From positions 2,744,001-2,808,000 of the forward strand of contig JAINUG010000135.1 in NCBI GenBank assembly GCA_029706075.1: a stretch of 64,000 nucleotides of DNA, read 5' to 3'. The position numbers and the translations under genes were made by a program. The stretch's first letter is position 1; every line of letters begins with the position of its first letter. The stretch is from Aldrovandia affinis (taxonomy: Eukaryota; Chordata; Actinopteri; Notacanthiformes; Halosauridae). The notes under the pieces are model-generated. The model made no database searches. It had not been told where the DNA came from and was given only the letters and a program-made list of their open reading frames with translations. This document shows, piece after piece, positions 13,001 through 23,080 of this stretch.

Positions 13001-16000
13001 AGGGGTATGCTCTCAGATAAGGTCAAAAGAACAAACCGATTCAGTGTGGGGGCGGCCTGCAACTTTCCGCCCACATTGAGTCAGAGGAGGATCTGAGCAT
13101 GTTGAGGATACAGAAGTAGCGTCTTACTCTGAAAGAGCATCACTTGGCCTGTGGTCAAATCTGTAGCGGTTCAAAAACAAGGTTCTGTCAAGAGCGTGTT
13201 CAGAATAGATAACAGTTTGAATCCATGCGAAGGTGGAGAAGTTGCATCTGATTGCAGCTCTGTTACAGCAGATCAACAATCTTATCCGAGGGGGGGAGTC
13301 AGTGTGGGTGCGGGCTTTTGTTCTAACCCAGCGCTACATTTGATTTAACAAATCAAAGTCTTGATTAAAGACCACGATTAGCTGAATCAGGTGTTTTAGT
13401 GCTGGGCTGGAACAAAAGCCCGCACCCACACCAGCCCCCTGGTGGATGAGATGTGAAAACCACCGTGTTAGAATATAAGCGGTTGTGTCCATCTCCGCAT
13501 GTGTAGCTCCCTCTTTGATAGGGCCAGAAAACCTGCTGAATTAAGAGGATCCGTTCAGCCAACCACTGCAGCCCTTCACACTGTGAACTCTGACCGTCTC
13601 AGGTAAAAAGAACAAGCTGAGACTGTACTACCTGTCCTGGCTCCGGAACAAGATTCTGCGTAACGATCCCGAGGTGGAGAAGAGACAGGGCTGGACGTCC
13701 GTGGGGGACCTGGAGGGCTGCGTGCACTACAAAGTCGGTGGGTGCTGACCGCTTCGTGATTTTGAGCGCCCGATGAGTGTCCGTTCATTATTTATGGATC
13801 GGCATCTCCTGAAATGTCATATTGTACTGTTGCTTAGCAGCTGCCAGCAAAACCGTGGCCCACACAGACTGCAGTAAGATATAAACGGTATACATACTAA
13901 TTATATCAATAAATGCGAAATCGTAGCCAAAGTATATGTTTTCTTTTCCCCCCAATTATGGAGCCTATTGATGACGTGCATGATAAAAATGGAAACCGTG
14001 AGTAGGCTGTATAAATATGCATGGAGTTATTATTAAAAGCCGCATTAGGCTTTGAGTCGATGAATCACTTCCTTGTCCATTTGTCCACACTGGGAACCTG
14101 GGAACCATTTAGGTGTGAGACAAGGAGTGTGTGTGTGGTGACAGTGACGTGTGTTCCTTCCTTTGACTCTTCCTGAGGTCAAGAGAGAGACAAAGAGAGG
14201 GAGGAGAGATGCTGAAAAAAGATAGAAACTGACTGTAAATAAAAAGTCAGATTTACAATCCCACCAAATAAAAAAAAACATCATATGCAAAATACCAAAT
14301 GAAAAATAAGTGGATGCAGAATAGTAAAAAAAAATATATATTTTTTTAACTGCCTTTCATCAACCATCAGGTCAAATCCTCATTCACATAAAAAGGACCT
14401 ATTGCCCTCCATTTTGTGAATACTCCAAGGACATCTGCTATCTTAAGGAAAGCTAATTCCAGCCGTGGGTCTGGCAGCAGTCTTTGTTTTCAAAACTGCA
14501 ACAGCGTCTTCGCTCTCCTGGCCCACCTCTTTTGCCTTACGTGAGCGCAGGGATTTGGCCAAAGATGAGAAACAAATCAACAAGCTCTACTCTCTCTCTT
14601 TCTCTTGGTGTGCGGTGCTCTAAAAATGTAACAGGTCACCGGGACGATCCCAAGTTCCATTCATTAAGCCAATGGTAGTAATAGGGAAAAAACTGTCAAC
14701 TGTGCCACAAAAAAGATGTTTCTCCAAACATGTCCTGATCAAAATAGGAAGGAAGGGAGGGAGGAAGGAAGACAGCGAGAGAGCGAGAGAGCGTGAGGGA
14801 AGAAGACCGAGAGAGAGCACTGTTGAGCTTTCCAACAAGCAGGAAGGAAACGTTAGACTCTCCGGGGCCCTCTGAGGTCAAATCAGCAGGATTCCGCAAT
14901 CCAGCACCATTGCCATTACACCAGAGCCTATTGCTACATTTTCCAACCTTCTGGAACAACAGACTTTATGCCTGCTTTTTTCGACACCAAATCCTTCTGA
15001 CCGAATATTCACTGAAACTAGTTCTTTGTGCGAGTTAAAAGTAGTCGGTTTCTTTTACCGGTCTCTCTTCACTGGCGCGAGAATCTTGGCTGAAGTCCCC
15101 CTCTCTCTCCGTCCCCGTGTGATTTCAGTGCGATACGAGAAGATCAAGTTCCTCGTCATCGCCCTGAAGAACGCGGTAGAGGTGTACGCCTGGGCTCCCA
15201 AACCCTACCACAAGTTCATGGCCTTCAAGGTGAGGACTGAGTGCTGGGACCCCCGTCGCTTACACCGACTCCCTGCCAAAAAAAGCAGCGGAGATCAAAA
15301 CTTAACTCACACCAACAGGAATTGCGAGGAATTTGTCTGGGCGCTTGCTCGCATTACTAAAACATATAATGAACAACATTATAAATAAATAAAATGTATA
15401 AATAAATCCACCCGCATGTACACGCACAACCCAGCTCTTAAGCACAGTACAATAGCACACAGTCCATATACGTTAAAACTTGAAAAGAAAGTCAGAAATA
15501 AGGGCTAAAAGTTTGACTGAATTAAAGTGACAGAGTGTACATCTAGCAGGAGTTCAGAGCAACACTTATCCCGATGCTCAGGGAAAAACGTACGTTTGGT
15601 GGTTCTGTGTGGCTCAGTAGAGCACGGCGCTGACAACGCTTACGTTGTGGGTTCGATTCCCATTAGGGCCACATACACTAAAAAATGCATGCATTTTTTA
15701 GTGTAAGTCTCTTTGGATGAAAGCATCTGCTAAATGGCACATGTTATGTTATGTATATTTTCAGGGTGTTGAGCCTTTTTGTTTAAGCAGCTAAATATCA
15801 TCTGTCTGTTCCTACCGTTACTCTGCACTGTGCACATATTCCCCTGCCCTTCAAAATCTAGGATGCTGTTATGATAAAAAAAAGTTTGATGTTAATAAGG
15901 TCACCTTGCAAATGGTGTCCTAGTTCTTAAATATCTGGAGGGATTTGTTCCAGTTCTGACACATTTTGCTCGCTATGTTTGATCTCTCTGCATGTTAAGT

Positions 16001-19000
16001 TGAAATCCTTAACAGTGTGCGGAGTCGGTTGGTTAGGTGCACCATACACTAACAGCTGCTGTGTGCTGTGAATGTTGCCAGTCTTGCATTCACCGTCTGA
16101 GTCAGAGACTGAGTTTCAGCACCATCTCTCTCTCTCCCGCTCACTCACACTCCCACTCTCTCTCCCGCTCACTCACTTTCATTCTCTCGCTCCCTTTCCC
16201 ACTCTCACCCCCTCCATGTCCCTCTCTGCTGTCCCCGCAGTCCTTCACCTCCCTCCCACAGAAGCCCCTCTCCGTGGACCTGACCGTGGAGGACGGCCAG
16301 AGGTTAAAGGTCATCTACGGCTCCCTGTCCGGCTTCCACGCCATCGACGTGGACTCGGGGACGCCCTACGACCTGTACCTGCCGACGCACGTGAGTTCCT
16401 CGCGCCGACACGCTTGGCTTACGCGGCAGCGCGGCGCCTCCCCACACGGCACAGCTATCGGCGTGACCTCCCGTGGGCAGCAGGGCTCACCGCAGTGAAC
16501 GCGTGGGCGTGCTTTAAGAGCCAGGGGGCTCAGGTCAGCCACCGGATCTCATGATGCAGAGGTGGGGAAAAAAGGGACCGAATGGAGCCTAGCGCTGGGA
16601 ACCTGTGGAGAGGGGGCTTGTCGTAACAGGAGGGGAGCCGGGTGATATTGTGCCCCTGTGTGTGACGCCACGGCCGCTGTTTATCTGCGAGCAGAGTGTT
16701 TGCTGAGTGTTCCTGGAGGAAGCGCTCTCTCTCTGTGCTCAAATGCGTTCCACATTCCCCCGCCCCGGGACCAGAGATGAGCACGAGGCTGGTAATCGCT
16801 CTGGGTAAACGAGGGGAAGGATGAGTGTGCATTCCGTTCCAGTCTTTAAGATGGGAGAGAGGGGGGATTCGCTTAGGAGGTGGGAGGGGTAAATGCAATC
16901 GGGTGGATCCAGTCCCTGTGGGATCACACATACACAGATATGCATAGACAAGCACACACACACACACAGCAGACAACAGACATACACACTCAAACAATAG
17001 ACATACTTAGACAGTAGACATGCATACACATATACACACTCAAAACCTACAAACGCAAAGCACATACACACACACACAAACAGCAGACATGCTCAGATAA
17101 CAGACATGCAAAGCACATACACACACACACAAACACACAGCCAGTCTGGAAGTGCACAGCCATGCCATCTGGCCCCACAGTGTGTGTGTTATCCCAGAGT
17201 GGGTGAAGCGTTGTGTGGATTGTGTGTCAGCCCACAGTGGGGCGCTGGGGCCGAGCGCACCGAGGAGAACGCTGTACGCCCCACACAAGCACGCACGCAC
17301 ACCACACCACACCACACCACACCACACCACACCACACCACACCACACCACACCACACCACACCACACCACACCACACCACACCACACCACACCACACCAC
17401 ACCACACCACACCACACCACACCACACCACACCACACCACACCACACCACACCACACCACACCACACCACACCACACCACACCACACCACACCACACACC
17501 CACGCACGCACGCACCGCACACGCACACACACACACACGCACTCTGAGGCGCCGGCCCTGTTCCAGAGCAGAGCATAACACCCAAAAGCAGAGGGCCTCT
17601 GGCCCTGCTCCCACGCCCGTGATCTCCGCCTGCTCCCCACACAGCCCCGGTCCCCCCGGTCCCCCAAGCCCCCACCGAGGTGTCTGTCCCAGATAGCTTC
17701 CATTGGCTGCCTCCCGCGGCCCGCACCCCCATCCACGTGTGCTACTTTTCACCAGATTGCGCTAAAAATACCAAATACCACCCCCTGCCCCCCCCTCCAC
17801 CCCCCAGTCTCCACAGAGCTCAGACCACGCGGCTGCAAAAGAACAAAAAAAAAACACAATGACCTGCTCTGCTGCCGGCTTCTTTTCCTTTTTTCATCAA
17901 CATGAAAATATTTTTTCGAGAGCTCTACATCTTTGCATCAAACGCTCACTCAGATCGCTCGCCGGTTCATTCCGCATCAGATTTCCCTCATCACTCACTC
18001 ACTCACTCTCTCTCCCCCTCTCTCTTTCTCCTTCTCCCACTCTGGAGCACACAAAGACACACTCTCCCTCTCCCTCTCCCTCTCTCTGTCACGCACGCAC
18101 ACGCACACGTGCGCTCACTCTGCGCCGCGGCTCACTCATGAGAATCCCGCGGCAGCGCATCCGGATCGCGCTCCGGCTCTGGATGCCGGTGCTGGTGCTG
18201 AGGATCGTTGTGGCGCACGGCGTGGACGGCGTGGCGGGAGCTCCGGGCCGGGCAAGTACCGCGGCGTCGACACGGTCCGCGCGACAGCGCCGATAGAGTC
18301 AGCGTTAAGAGTGGGCGGACGTGGCGTTCACACGGGTTACTCTGAGCGCCCGGGTGAATGTGTTCGTGCTTGCGTGGGTGCTGCGGGTGCATTTTTCTTC
18401 CCCTCGTGTCGTTTCAACATCGAATGGAGATTAGCGGAGACGGAAGAGACGTTAGGGGGAGGAAAATCGGCTGAAATACCGTCCCGCGCGAGGGAAACTT
18501 TTAGGCGGTTTTCAGAAGTGCCTTCCTGATTTGCTGTGGTGGGTCACGCAAGGCCCTCCTCCAAACAACCTGTTGGTGTGAAAGTGGTTTTCCCGCTGAG
18601 CTGGAGGGCTGTTTGGCGGTGAAGAGGCTCTCGGCAGAAGGCGCTGGGCTGTGTGATTGCCCGTCTCATCACCTAACTGCAACGGGAAGGCAGCCATTCT
18701 CTCCCTTCTCCTCCGTCTTTCTATTCCCACGTCGCCCCGGAAAATGAATCAGCGATCGCGGGAACGGAGCCAATAAGCCCCGATACGATAATGAAGTTTT
18801 AATATGAATTAAAAAAATAAATAACAGAATTGGCTCCCTGGCCTGTGCTGCAGTCTGACAGTAAATCGTGGTGATTTGTTGACTTGTCGTTTGGATTCAG
18901 CTCGGCGAGTCTGCCCCCCCGCCACTAATCAGACTCAATTGATATACATCGTTTCAGGGGAGGGAAGCGCCTCGAGTTTTACGCCGTCAGAAGACCTCGG

Positions 19001-21300
19001 CCTCTCGCGATGAGCGAAAGAGTGTATAGAAAGGCAGTTGAGCGCTGATGTACATTTTACATTGACATTTTAGGCATTTTAGCAGACGCTCTTATCCAGA
19101 GCGACTTACACAGTTTACATTTCTTTACACACAATCCATTTATACAGCTGGATATTTTACTGAAGCAATCCAGGTTAAGTACCTTGCTCAAGGGTACAAC
19201 AGCAGTGCCTGGGAATTGAACCAGCAACCTCTGAGTTACAAGCCCAGCTCCCTCACCATTACACTACACTGCCAGCCAGCCATGATGTGTGTGATGTCAT
19301 CTCATGTGTGGGCGTGTCCTGTGCTGTCTCAGATCCAGGGACTCATCCGGCCGCACGCCATCATCATCCTGCCCAACACCAGCGGGATGGAGGTGCTGGT
19401 GTGCTACGAGGACGAGGGGGTCTACATAGACACCTACGGGCGCATCACCAAGGAGACCGTCCTGCAGTGGGGCGAGATGCCAGCCTCCGTAGGTGGGTGT
19501 GTGGGCGCCGGCCAAAAACCCGCCTCGCTTTTGGGGAGTTTCAGCAGTCGAGAGCAGGCCCTGGGGGAGTTTGGCTCCTGCTCGATGTTTCGCTGTAGCG
19601 TTGGCAGCAGAGCGCTTAGCGAGGCCCTTAACACGAACGCCTCGCTTCAGGAAACAACCAGCTCTGTGGACGATGTGTAAATGGACTCGGACCATAGTAT
19701 AAAATGCAAGCCGTACACGAACACCCTCTAGATTACAGCAACTGATCCGTGAGTGATGTCATTTAACATAGGACAGCATTCGTAATCGGGTGAGAACGGC
19801 CTTATGCAAAGGTGTTTGTGGTCTTCCGTTTAAAACATTTTGTGCATTATGGCAGCGGTTAAATTGAGATTGCCGAGTGCCTGTCGTAAACGGATCGGCG
19901 GGAGTAGCAAACAGCAGCAAACTGGGGTGTGAGAAGAACCGGATCCAACCCTTCCTGACAGATTCGGGACAGCGGGTCTAAAAATAAGACCGTTCTGCAA
20001 GACCGATTGTGTTAGGGTCCACTGACCAGGTCATTAATCAGTGGGAAGAGCCTTCCGTGGGGAATTGCCTCAAAGATGGCTCGCCGCTTTCAGCCCAAGT
20101 GTAAATAAAGCACTGGTGCAGAATGCATCCAATGAAAAGAAAGGGGAAGAAAAACCTGGGAAAAAAGGTCTTATTGATTTTTAAAAACGCATCTCATGTT
20201 CCGTTGCTGGGACATCTGGAAAGCTTATTGTGGCTTTGAAGCCTGTGTATTCACAAGCTTTCAGAAGGTATCTGCTATGTGGGGACTTTTTAATGGTGTG
20301 GAAATGTGGTATTTTGCTGTATTGAGTGGATGTACTTTTTTTCAATATGTTCGTGCGTGCATTTTGTTTTGTTTCTTTTATTTTTTTTCTATTTTTTGAA
20401 ACTTTTTCCCCCCACTTTTTCCTGCAGTTTCTTGGGGACAGTTGTTAGGAAATTAGTCTTTGGCTATAAACAATGAACACAATGCATCTGATGCACACCA
20501 TTGTGTCAATGCCTGGCTATGTCCCTGACAAATAAACAAATAAACACAATTTCCACAGCCTACCTCCAGTCGAACCAGGTCATGGGCTGGGGGGATAAAG
20601 CCATCGAGCTGCGGTCGGCCGAGACGGGAAACCTGGAGGGAGTCTTCATGCACAAGAAGGCGCAGAAGCTCAAGTTTCTGTGTGAGAGGAACGACAAGGT
20701 AAGGATCACAAAATGTATCTTTCAATTATTTAATGTCCTTGCCATATCTTCTTTTTTTTTTTTTACAACAAAGAGGTGCAATTATTGATGGAAGAAGTAT
20801 GATGAAAAGAATATATATAAAGAAAACGTAGTGATATGTATATTACATACATCAGGGAAAACAAGGTTGCAATGTCAACTTTGAGGCCTGTAGTCACCTC
20901 TGCCCTGCACAGTGCTCACAATACGACAAAACTAGGATCATGGTCTTGTGTGTCAGTTTTAACTTGACCTGTGGAATACAGTCATTTTCCTTTTTAAACA
21001 AAAAATATTTTGTAAAACAGTTGCCTTTATTTTGGAACTTACCTGTATGTACTGCTATTGCGTTGACGTGTGCCTATATACGTGTTCATTATCGAATAAA
21101 TGAATCCGTTCACGTTTTGGGCTTGGCCTACCAGGGTAAACGTGCTGTGTGTGTGTGTGTGTGTGTGAAGGTTGGGTCACTCACGGTGTCTGACTGGTGT
21201 CCCTCCGTCTCTTAAGGTCTTCTTTGCCTCGGTGCAGTCGGGCGGCAGCAGCCAGATCTACTTCATGACCCTGGGGCAGAACTCGCTCTTCAACTGGTGA
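723..21300 (+). CDS. MAP4K4/MINK1/TNIK-type Ste20 kinase, 3' part with CNH domain (16 exons, partial)
   Basis: This is the C-terminal part of a GCK-IV serine/threonine kinase, a family that couples Rap/Rac-type GTPases to JNK signalling and the cytoskeleton. The kinase domain is off the left edge. Exons: 723-872, 1969-2100, 5211-5265, 7636-7730, 8963-9075, 9528-9615, 10180-10266, 10829-10958, 11472-11627, 12588-12731, 13603-13737, 15129-15229, 16241-16390, 19333-19492, 20559-20698, 21217-21300. The phase is open and consistent from the third exon to the TGA. The low-complexity linker has family hallmarks ([45 protein letters not shown]). The CNH domain follows ([80 protein letters not shown]). 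The end ([12 protein letters not shown]) differs from the MAP4K4, TNIK and MINK1 ends I recall. It could be a divergent fish duplicate or the NRK orthologue, so no symbol is given. Family is certain; paralogue is not. Confidence 0.93.
1624..1765 (-). mobile_element. tRNA-derived SINE, family A
   Basis: Antisense copy. The head resembles a tRNA (GTGGCTCAGTTGGTAGAGCA box A region; GGTTCAATTCCCA box B). The tail is the fish L2-type end (TAAGTCGCTTTGGATAAAAG, GTCTGCTAAATGG). Confidence 0.85.
1969..2100 (+). CDS. Kinase gene exon 2 in window (linker)
   Basis: Forty-four codons between a ttttcag acceptor and a gtagtc donor, phase 0 at both ends. The peptide starts NANLRSSRD, contains [15 protein letters not shown] and ends ERPPK. 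A low-complexity linker with an acidic/aromatic patch of unknown use. Confidence 0.7.
2594..2822 (-). mobile_element. tRNA-derived SINE, family B
   Basis: Antisense. The L2-type tail (TAGCAGACGCTCTTATCCAG) is at left. The middle CAAGGTACTTAA-type segment and a degraded tRNA head are at right. The GT-rich minisatellite starts just after it. Confidence 0.8.
2880..3440. repeat. GT-rich minisatellite, about 17 units
   Basis: Units of about 28-38 bp: ACATGTTCATGTGCACGTG plus a (TG)n run of variable length. Each unit carries CACGTG. Both strands look open in several frames (CVCVHVHVH), which is an artefact. Intronic. Confidence 0.95.
5211..5265 (+). CDS. Kinase gene candidate exon 3 (Ser-rich linker)
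   Basis: The open frame reads [19 protein letters not shown] and ends at a CAG/gtcagt donor. The acceptor is uncertain: 5211 or 5214 fits phase 0 from the previous exon, whereas the nicer tccag at 5185 does not. The donor phase fits the next exon. Confidence 0.55.
5290..5650. repeat. Pyrimidine (CT) tract
   Basis: About 360 bp almost only C and T on +, ending in (TC)n at 5624-5648. It begins shortly after candidate exon 5211-5265 and could form triplex DNA. Confidence 0.95.
5944..6591. mobile_element. Tc1/mariner-like deletion derivative
   Basis: Flanked by TA at 5942-5943 and 6592-6593. Terminal inverted repeats start CAGTG and share TTTAAAGTCTACACCC and AAAAATGTCACCTTTT. About 650 bp, no transposase frame. 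The left part reads like a reverse-strand transposase relic (CCTGGTGGTGCCATGCACCT). Confidence 0.85.
7636..7730 (+). CDS. Kinase gene exon 4 in window (linker)
   Basis: Ninety-five bases between a ctcag acceptor and a gtacgt donor. Phase linkage selects the frame [13 protein letters not shown] to PPSPRQHP. The +1 frame ([15 protein letters not shown]) looks more like family linker, but it would put a stop in the next exon. Confidence 0.6.
7866..8089 (+). mobile_element. tRNA-derived SINE, family B
   Basis: Nearly complete: head GTAGTATAATGGTTAGGGA, box B GGTTCAATCCCCAGG, body ACCCTTGAGCAAGGTACTTA, then L2 tail ending in TGTAATG repeats. Confidence 0.88.
8963..9075 (+). CDS. Kinase gene exon 5 in window (TEYSSSSDE segment)
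   Basis: The peptide [11 protein letters not shown]...[23 protein letters not shown] lies between a cccgcag acceptor and a gtgagt donor. The TEYSSSS acidic stretch matches the conserved TDYSSSSEES segment of the TNIK/MINK1/MAP4K4 linker. Confidence 0.82.
9528..9615 (+). CDS. Kinase gene exon 6 in window
   Basis: Begins by completing an Arg codon, then [20 protein letters not shown] and ends HCNLNQQQ before a gtagcg donor. It takes the place of the segment ending in IVRQTQ in known paralogues but is clearly divergent. Confidence 0.75.
10049..10076. repeat. (GT)n microsatellite
   Basis: Pure GT run of about 13 units, some 100 bp before kinase exon 10180-10266. Confidence 0.9.
10180..10266 (+). 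CDS. Kinase gene exon 7 in window (Pro-rich)
   Basis: Twenty-nine codons, phase 0 at both ends, [14 protein letters not shown] through [10 protein letters not shown], between ctacag and gtgagt. Pro-rich; I recall no counterpart in the mammalian paralogues. Confidence 0.75.
10829..10958 (+). CDS. Kinase gene exon 8 in window ([14 protein letters not shown] motif)
   Basis: Contains a poly-Ser run, then [16 protein letters not shown], nearly invariant in GCK-IV kinases just before the CNH domain. The familiar GTTVTSVVGFS stretch after it is replaced by a short PQSPVGHSP. Confidence 0.92.
11472..11627 (+). CDS. Kinase gene exon 9 in window (start of CNH domain)
   Basis: Encodes [19 protein letters not shown] then [21 protein letters not shown]. 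The last residues open the CNH beta-propeller-like domain. Acceptor ctctcag, donor gtgagt. Confidence 0.95.
11778..11835 (-). mobile_element. SINE/LINE L2-type 3' tail fragment
   Basis: Only the tail (GGCATTTGGCAGACGCTCTT...) and its ATTACATTACA end remain. A 5'-truncated copy of either family B or the partner LINE. Confidence 0.75.
12588..12731 (+). CDS. Kinase gene exon 10 in window (CNH)
   Basis: Encodes [20 protein letters not shown] through [20 protein letters not shown], with an HCNLN-free clean match to the family CNH core. Acceptor cctgcag, donor gtacac. Confidence 0.95.
13302..13431. mobile_element. Hairpin MITE, 130 bp
   Basis: Perfect 21-bp inverted arms (13302-13322 and 13411-13431; GTGTGGGTGCGGGCTTTTGT plus one base), with near-perfect extension inward through CCCAGC/GCTGGG. 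Lies in a kinase intron. Confidence 0.85.
13603..13737 (+). CDS. Kinase gene exon 11 in window (CNH)
   Basis: Encodes [20 protein letters not shown] then [20 protein letters not shown] and VHYKV. Split Gly and Val codons join both neighbours. Confidence 0.95.
15129..15229 (+). CDS. Kinase gene exon 12 in window (CNH)
   Basis: Encodes [20 protein letters not shown] then [13 protein letters not shown], one of the most conserved CNH stretches. Acceptor tttcag, donor gtgagg. Confidence 0.95.
15601..15740 (+). mobile_element. tRNA-derived SINE, family A
   Basis: Sense copy in a kinase intron: GTGTGGCTCAGTAGAGCA head, GGTTCGATTCCCA box B, and a diverged L2 tail. Confidence 0.85.
16241..16390 (+). 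CDS. Kinase gene exon 13 in window (CNH)
   Basis: Fifty codons, [50 protein letters not shown]. Preceded by a long pyrimidine tract and ccccgcag. Confidence 0.95.
17289..17500. repeat. ACACC pentanucleotide satellite, about 40 units
   Basis: About 200 bp of uninterrupted CACAC-CACAC type repeat (period 5), then CACGCACG and (CA)n. All three + frames and all three - frames are open, a composition effect. Intronic. Confidence 0.97.
18110..18510 (+). other. CpG-rich block in a kinase intron with a signal-peptide-like ORF
   Basis: Rich in CG dinucleotides and CGCG-type motifs, unlike nearby intron. An ATG at 18138 opens [20 protein letters not shown] then [20 protein letters not shown], a basic start and hydrophobic run as in a signal peptide. 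It could be a CpG island promoter or an alternative first exon, or chance. Confidence 0.35.
19051..19280 (-). mobile_element. tRNA-derived SINE, family B, close to an acceptor
   Basis: Antisense full-length copy ending about 55 bp before kinase exon 19333-19492. The L2 tail is at left and the GTGTAATGGTGAGGGAGC-like head at right. Confidence 0.88.
19333..19492 (+). CDS. Kinase gene exon 14 in window (CNH)
   Basis: Encodes [40 protein letters not shown] and [13 protein letters not shown]. The acceptor (gtctcag) has a poor pyrimidine tract and lies about 55 bp after a SINE. Confidence 0.95.
20559..20698 (+). CDS. Kinase gene exon 15 in window (CNH)
   Basis: Encodes [40 protein letters not shown] and LCERNDK. 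Acceptor ttccacag, donor gtaagg. Confidence 0.95.
21217..21300 (+). CDS. Kinase gene terminal exon with TGA stop
   Basis: Encodes [27 protein letters not shown] in two runs, then TGA at 21298-21300. The position of the stop matches the family's usual C-terminus, so the protein end is complete. Confidence 0.95.
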   Translation, partial: VFFASVQSGGSSQIYFMTLGQNSLFNW

Positions 21301-21679
21301 TCCCCGGAGCTTGGGGGAGACCCCACGCAGGCCCCTCATTCATAACGCTCTTCATACCATACATAGTTCTGACAGCCTGGCGGTGGCGCCCGGCCCGCTC
21401 CTCACACACTGCACACGCCGAGCAGCCCATCGGGTTTAATCCGTCCCAATCTGCATTCGGATTCATTCCGGTATCGCATGGAGAGAGAGAGAAGATAAAA
21501 AACAGAGCGCATTTCAGGGTTTATGGCCAAAACGCATCCGGGGTTGTTTTATCGAGTTTTATATGCGGGGGGGCTCCTAAATCAATGGGGTTAGAACTTT
21601 TTTATTTTATTTGTAAAACCTCATACTGTTCATGGTGTTAACGTCCTGAGGTATAACACAATGGGCCTGTAACATGTGC

Positions 21680-21685
21680 AATAAA
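21680..21685 (+). promoter_or_regulatory. Candidate poly(A) signal AATAAA, proximal
   Basis: AATAAA about 380 bp after the kinase stop codon. It is the first canonical signal in the 3' UTR. Further copies at 22179-22184 and 23075-23080 are possible distal sites. Confidence 0.45.
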
Positions 21686-22178
21686 AGTAGTACCGCATTT
21701 TAAGCACTAGACGTATACCTCGGAATGTTTCGAACAGTATCATCATTCCAAGTGGATCGAGACGTTTGGTTAACAGAGGGCCCTCAAAATGTGTTTTGTC
21801 CAGTGCCTACATCCAAGAGTGGACAGCTGTTGGATGATCTCTTCGCTATAATTAAACGCTAGAAAGGATGCGACTCACCCTGTGCATTAATCCTGCAGTC
21901 CATCACGCCCAGACACCTGCCGTATTGCGTTGGAGCCCCGGTGCTGTTGTTGCTGCTTTTCACCAGGTCGTCTCTCTCAGCCATGACAACCGAACCATGG
22001 ACAGAGTCCAGGGAGCATGCTTACAGCGATGCATGTATTATGGGATAGATCATGCAGAAGGCGTTTGCTGTTGTTGTTGTTCAGAATGGAAGGAGGCCCT
22101 TAAAATAATAACTTCAAGACGATTCGGTACCTTCATCACTGAATCAAATGTCAGAGCAAGACGATACAATTGATGCAC

Positions 22179-22184
22179 AATAAA
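22179..22184 (+). promoter_or_regulatory. Candidate poly(A) signal AATAAA, middle
   Basis: AATAAA at the end of a mixed-composition 3' UTR stretch. Which of the three signals is used cannot be told from sequence. Confidence 0.3.
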
Positions 22185-23074
22185 TATTCAATGGGGGCTG
22201 GAAATAAATAGCATCGATCTCTATTCTGTGGAGGAGAGTACAGTACCAAAATCTGTTGCCATTTTTCTTTCAACTTCAACTTTTATGGCTGCAACAATCA
22301 TAAGCCATTAAAGCCTAAATTCACATTCATTCACTGCCATTCATTCACTTCTAAAATGCATGGATAGGTTTTAGAATAGGCGAACACTTTAGGAGAATGT
22401 AAAGATTGTTCACCTGACTTAAACAGGTAATGCATTACAGTCCAACCATTCCAGTCATCAATGGGAAGAATCTAAATCAGTCCCTCAATCTCTATTGAAA
22501 ATGATATGTGAATGTAACCGACACAGCATAACAGGACAGGGAAATCGTACACCTTTTTTCGTAACTGCCAGCTTCTGTCCACTCACACAGCACATTTTCT
22601 GACAAACTTTTCTGCAACCCTCCCACTATTCACGCTAAGAAAACCCCTGCTATTTATTAACAATACCCATCTGGATTTCATAATCAATCTAGTATAAATT
22701 TGATTAACGCATGCTCATTAAATTGATGAGGAAGTTTCCGCTTGTCTTGAGGCTAATGAATGAGTGGCCGCAGTAATTGAATTATCCATCGCTAGTCTAT
22801 GAATCCAATACTACACGTCCATCAGTATTCAGGAGAAGGCTTCTGCTTTTCAGACGGTGAAATAAGCATTGCGACGCGTCGCATTAATTCTTAAAAGGCA
22901 AGCAATTGCTGTAGACCTGTTCGTAGAGGCAGAATACTGCACTTGTTTTTATGAAGAAAATGTTTGACTCCTGCTCCTATAGGTCTTTCTGTACATTGGC
23001 GGATGTACATATTATTTGCACTGTTTTTTTTTTTAAATAGATATTTTATATCTACTGGTCACCTGCATGTACAG

Positions 23075-23080
23075 AATAAA
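23075..23080 (+). promoter_or_regulatory. Candidate poly(A) signal AATAAA, distal
   Basis: AATAAA in an AT-rich 3' region, followed by a G run and then GT/T-rich sequence, as expected for a downstream element. Possible end of a long 3' UTR. Confidence 0.35.

Larger units (their letters stand above)
7731..16240 (+). other. Kinase introns between exons 4 and 13
   Basis: Introns of 470-1400 bp. They hold the listed SINEs, MITE and microsatellites. The stretch 13750-15120 has purine tracts (14740-14820) but no recognised element. Confidence 0.6.

Noticed and set aside
17040..17752. Several long frames on both strands (HTTPH and CGVVW repeats)
   Set aside because: Every frame of a period-5 ACACC repeat is open; intronic to the kinase gene.
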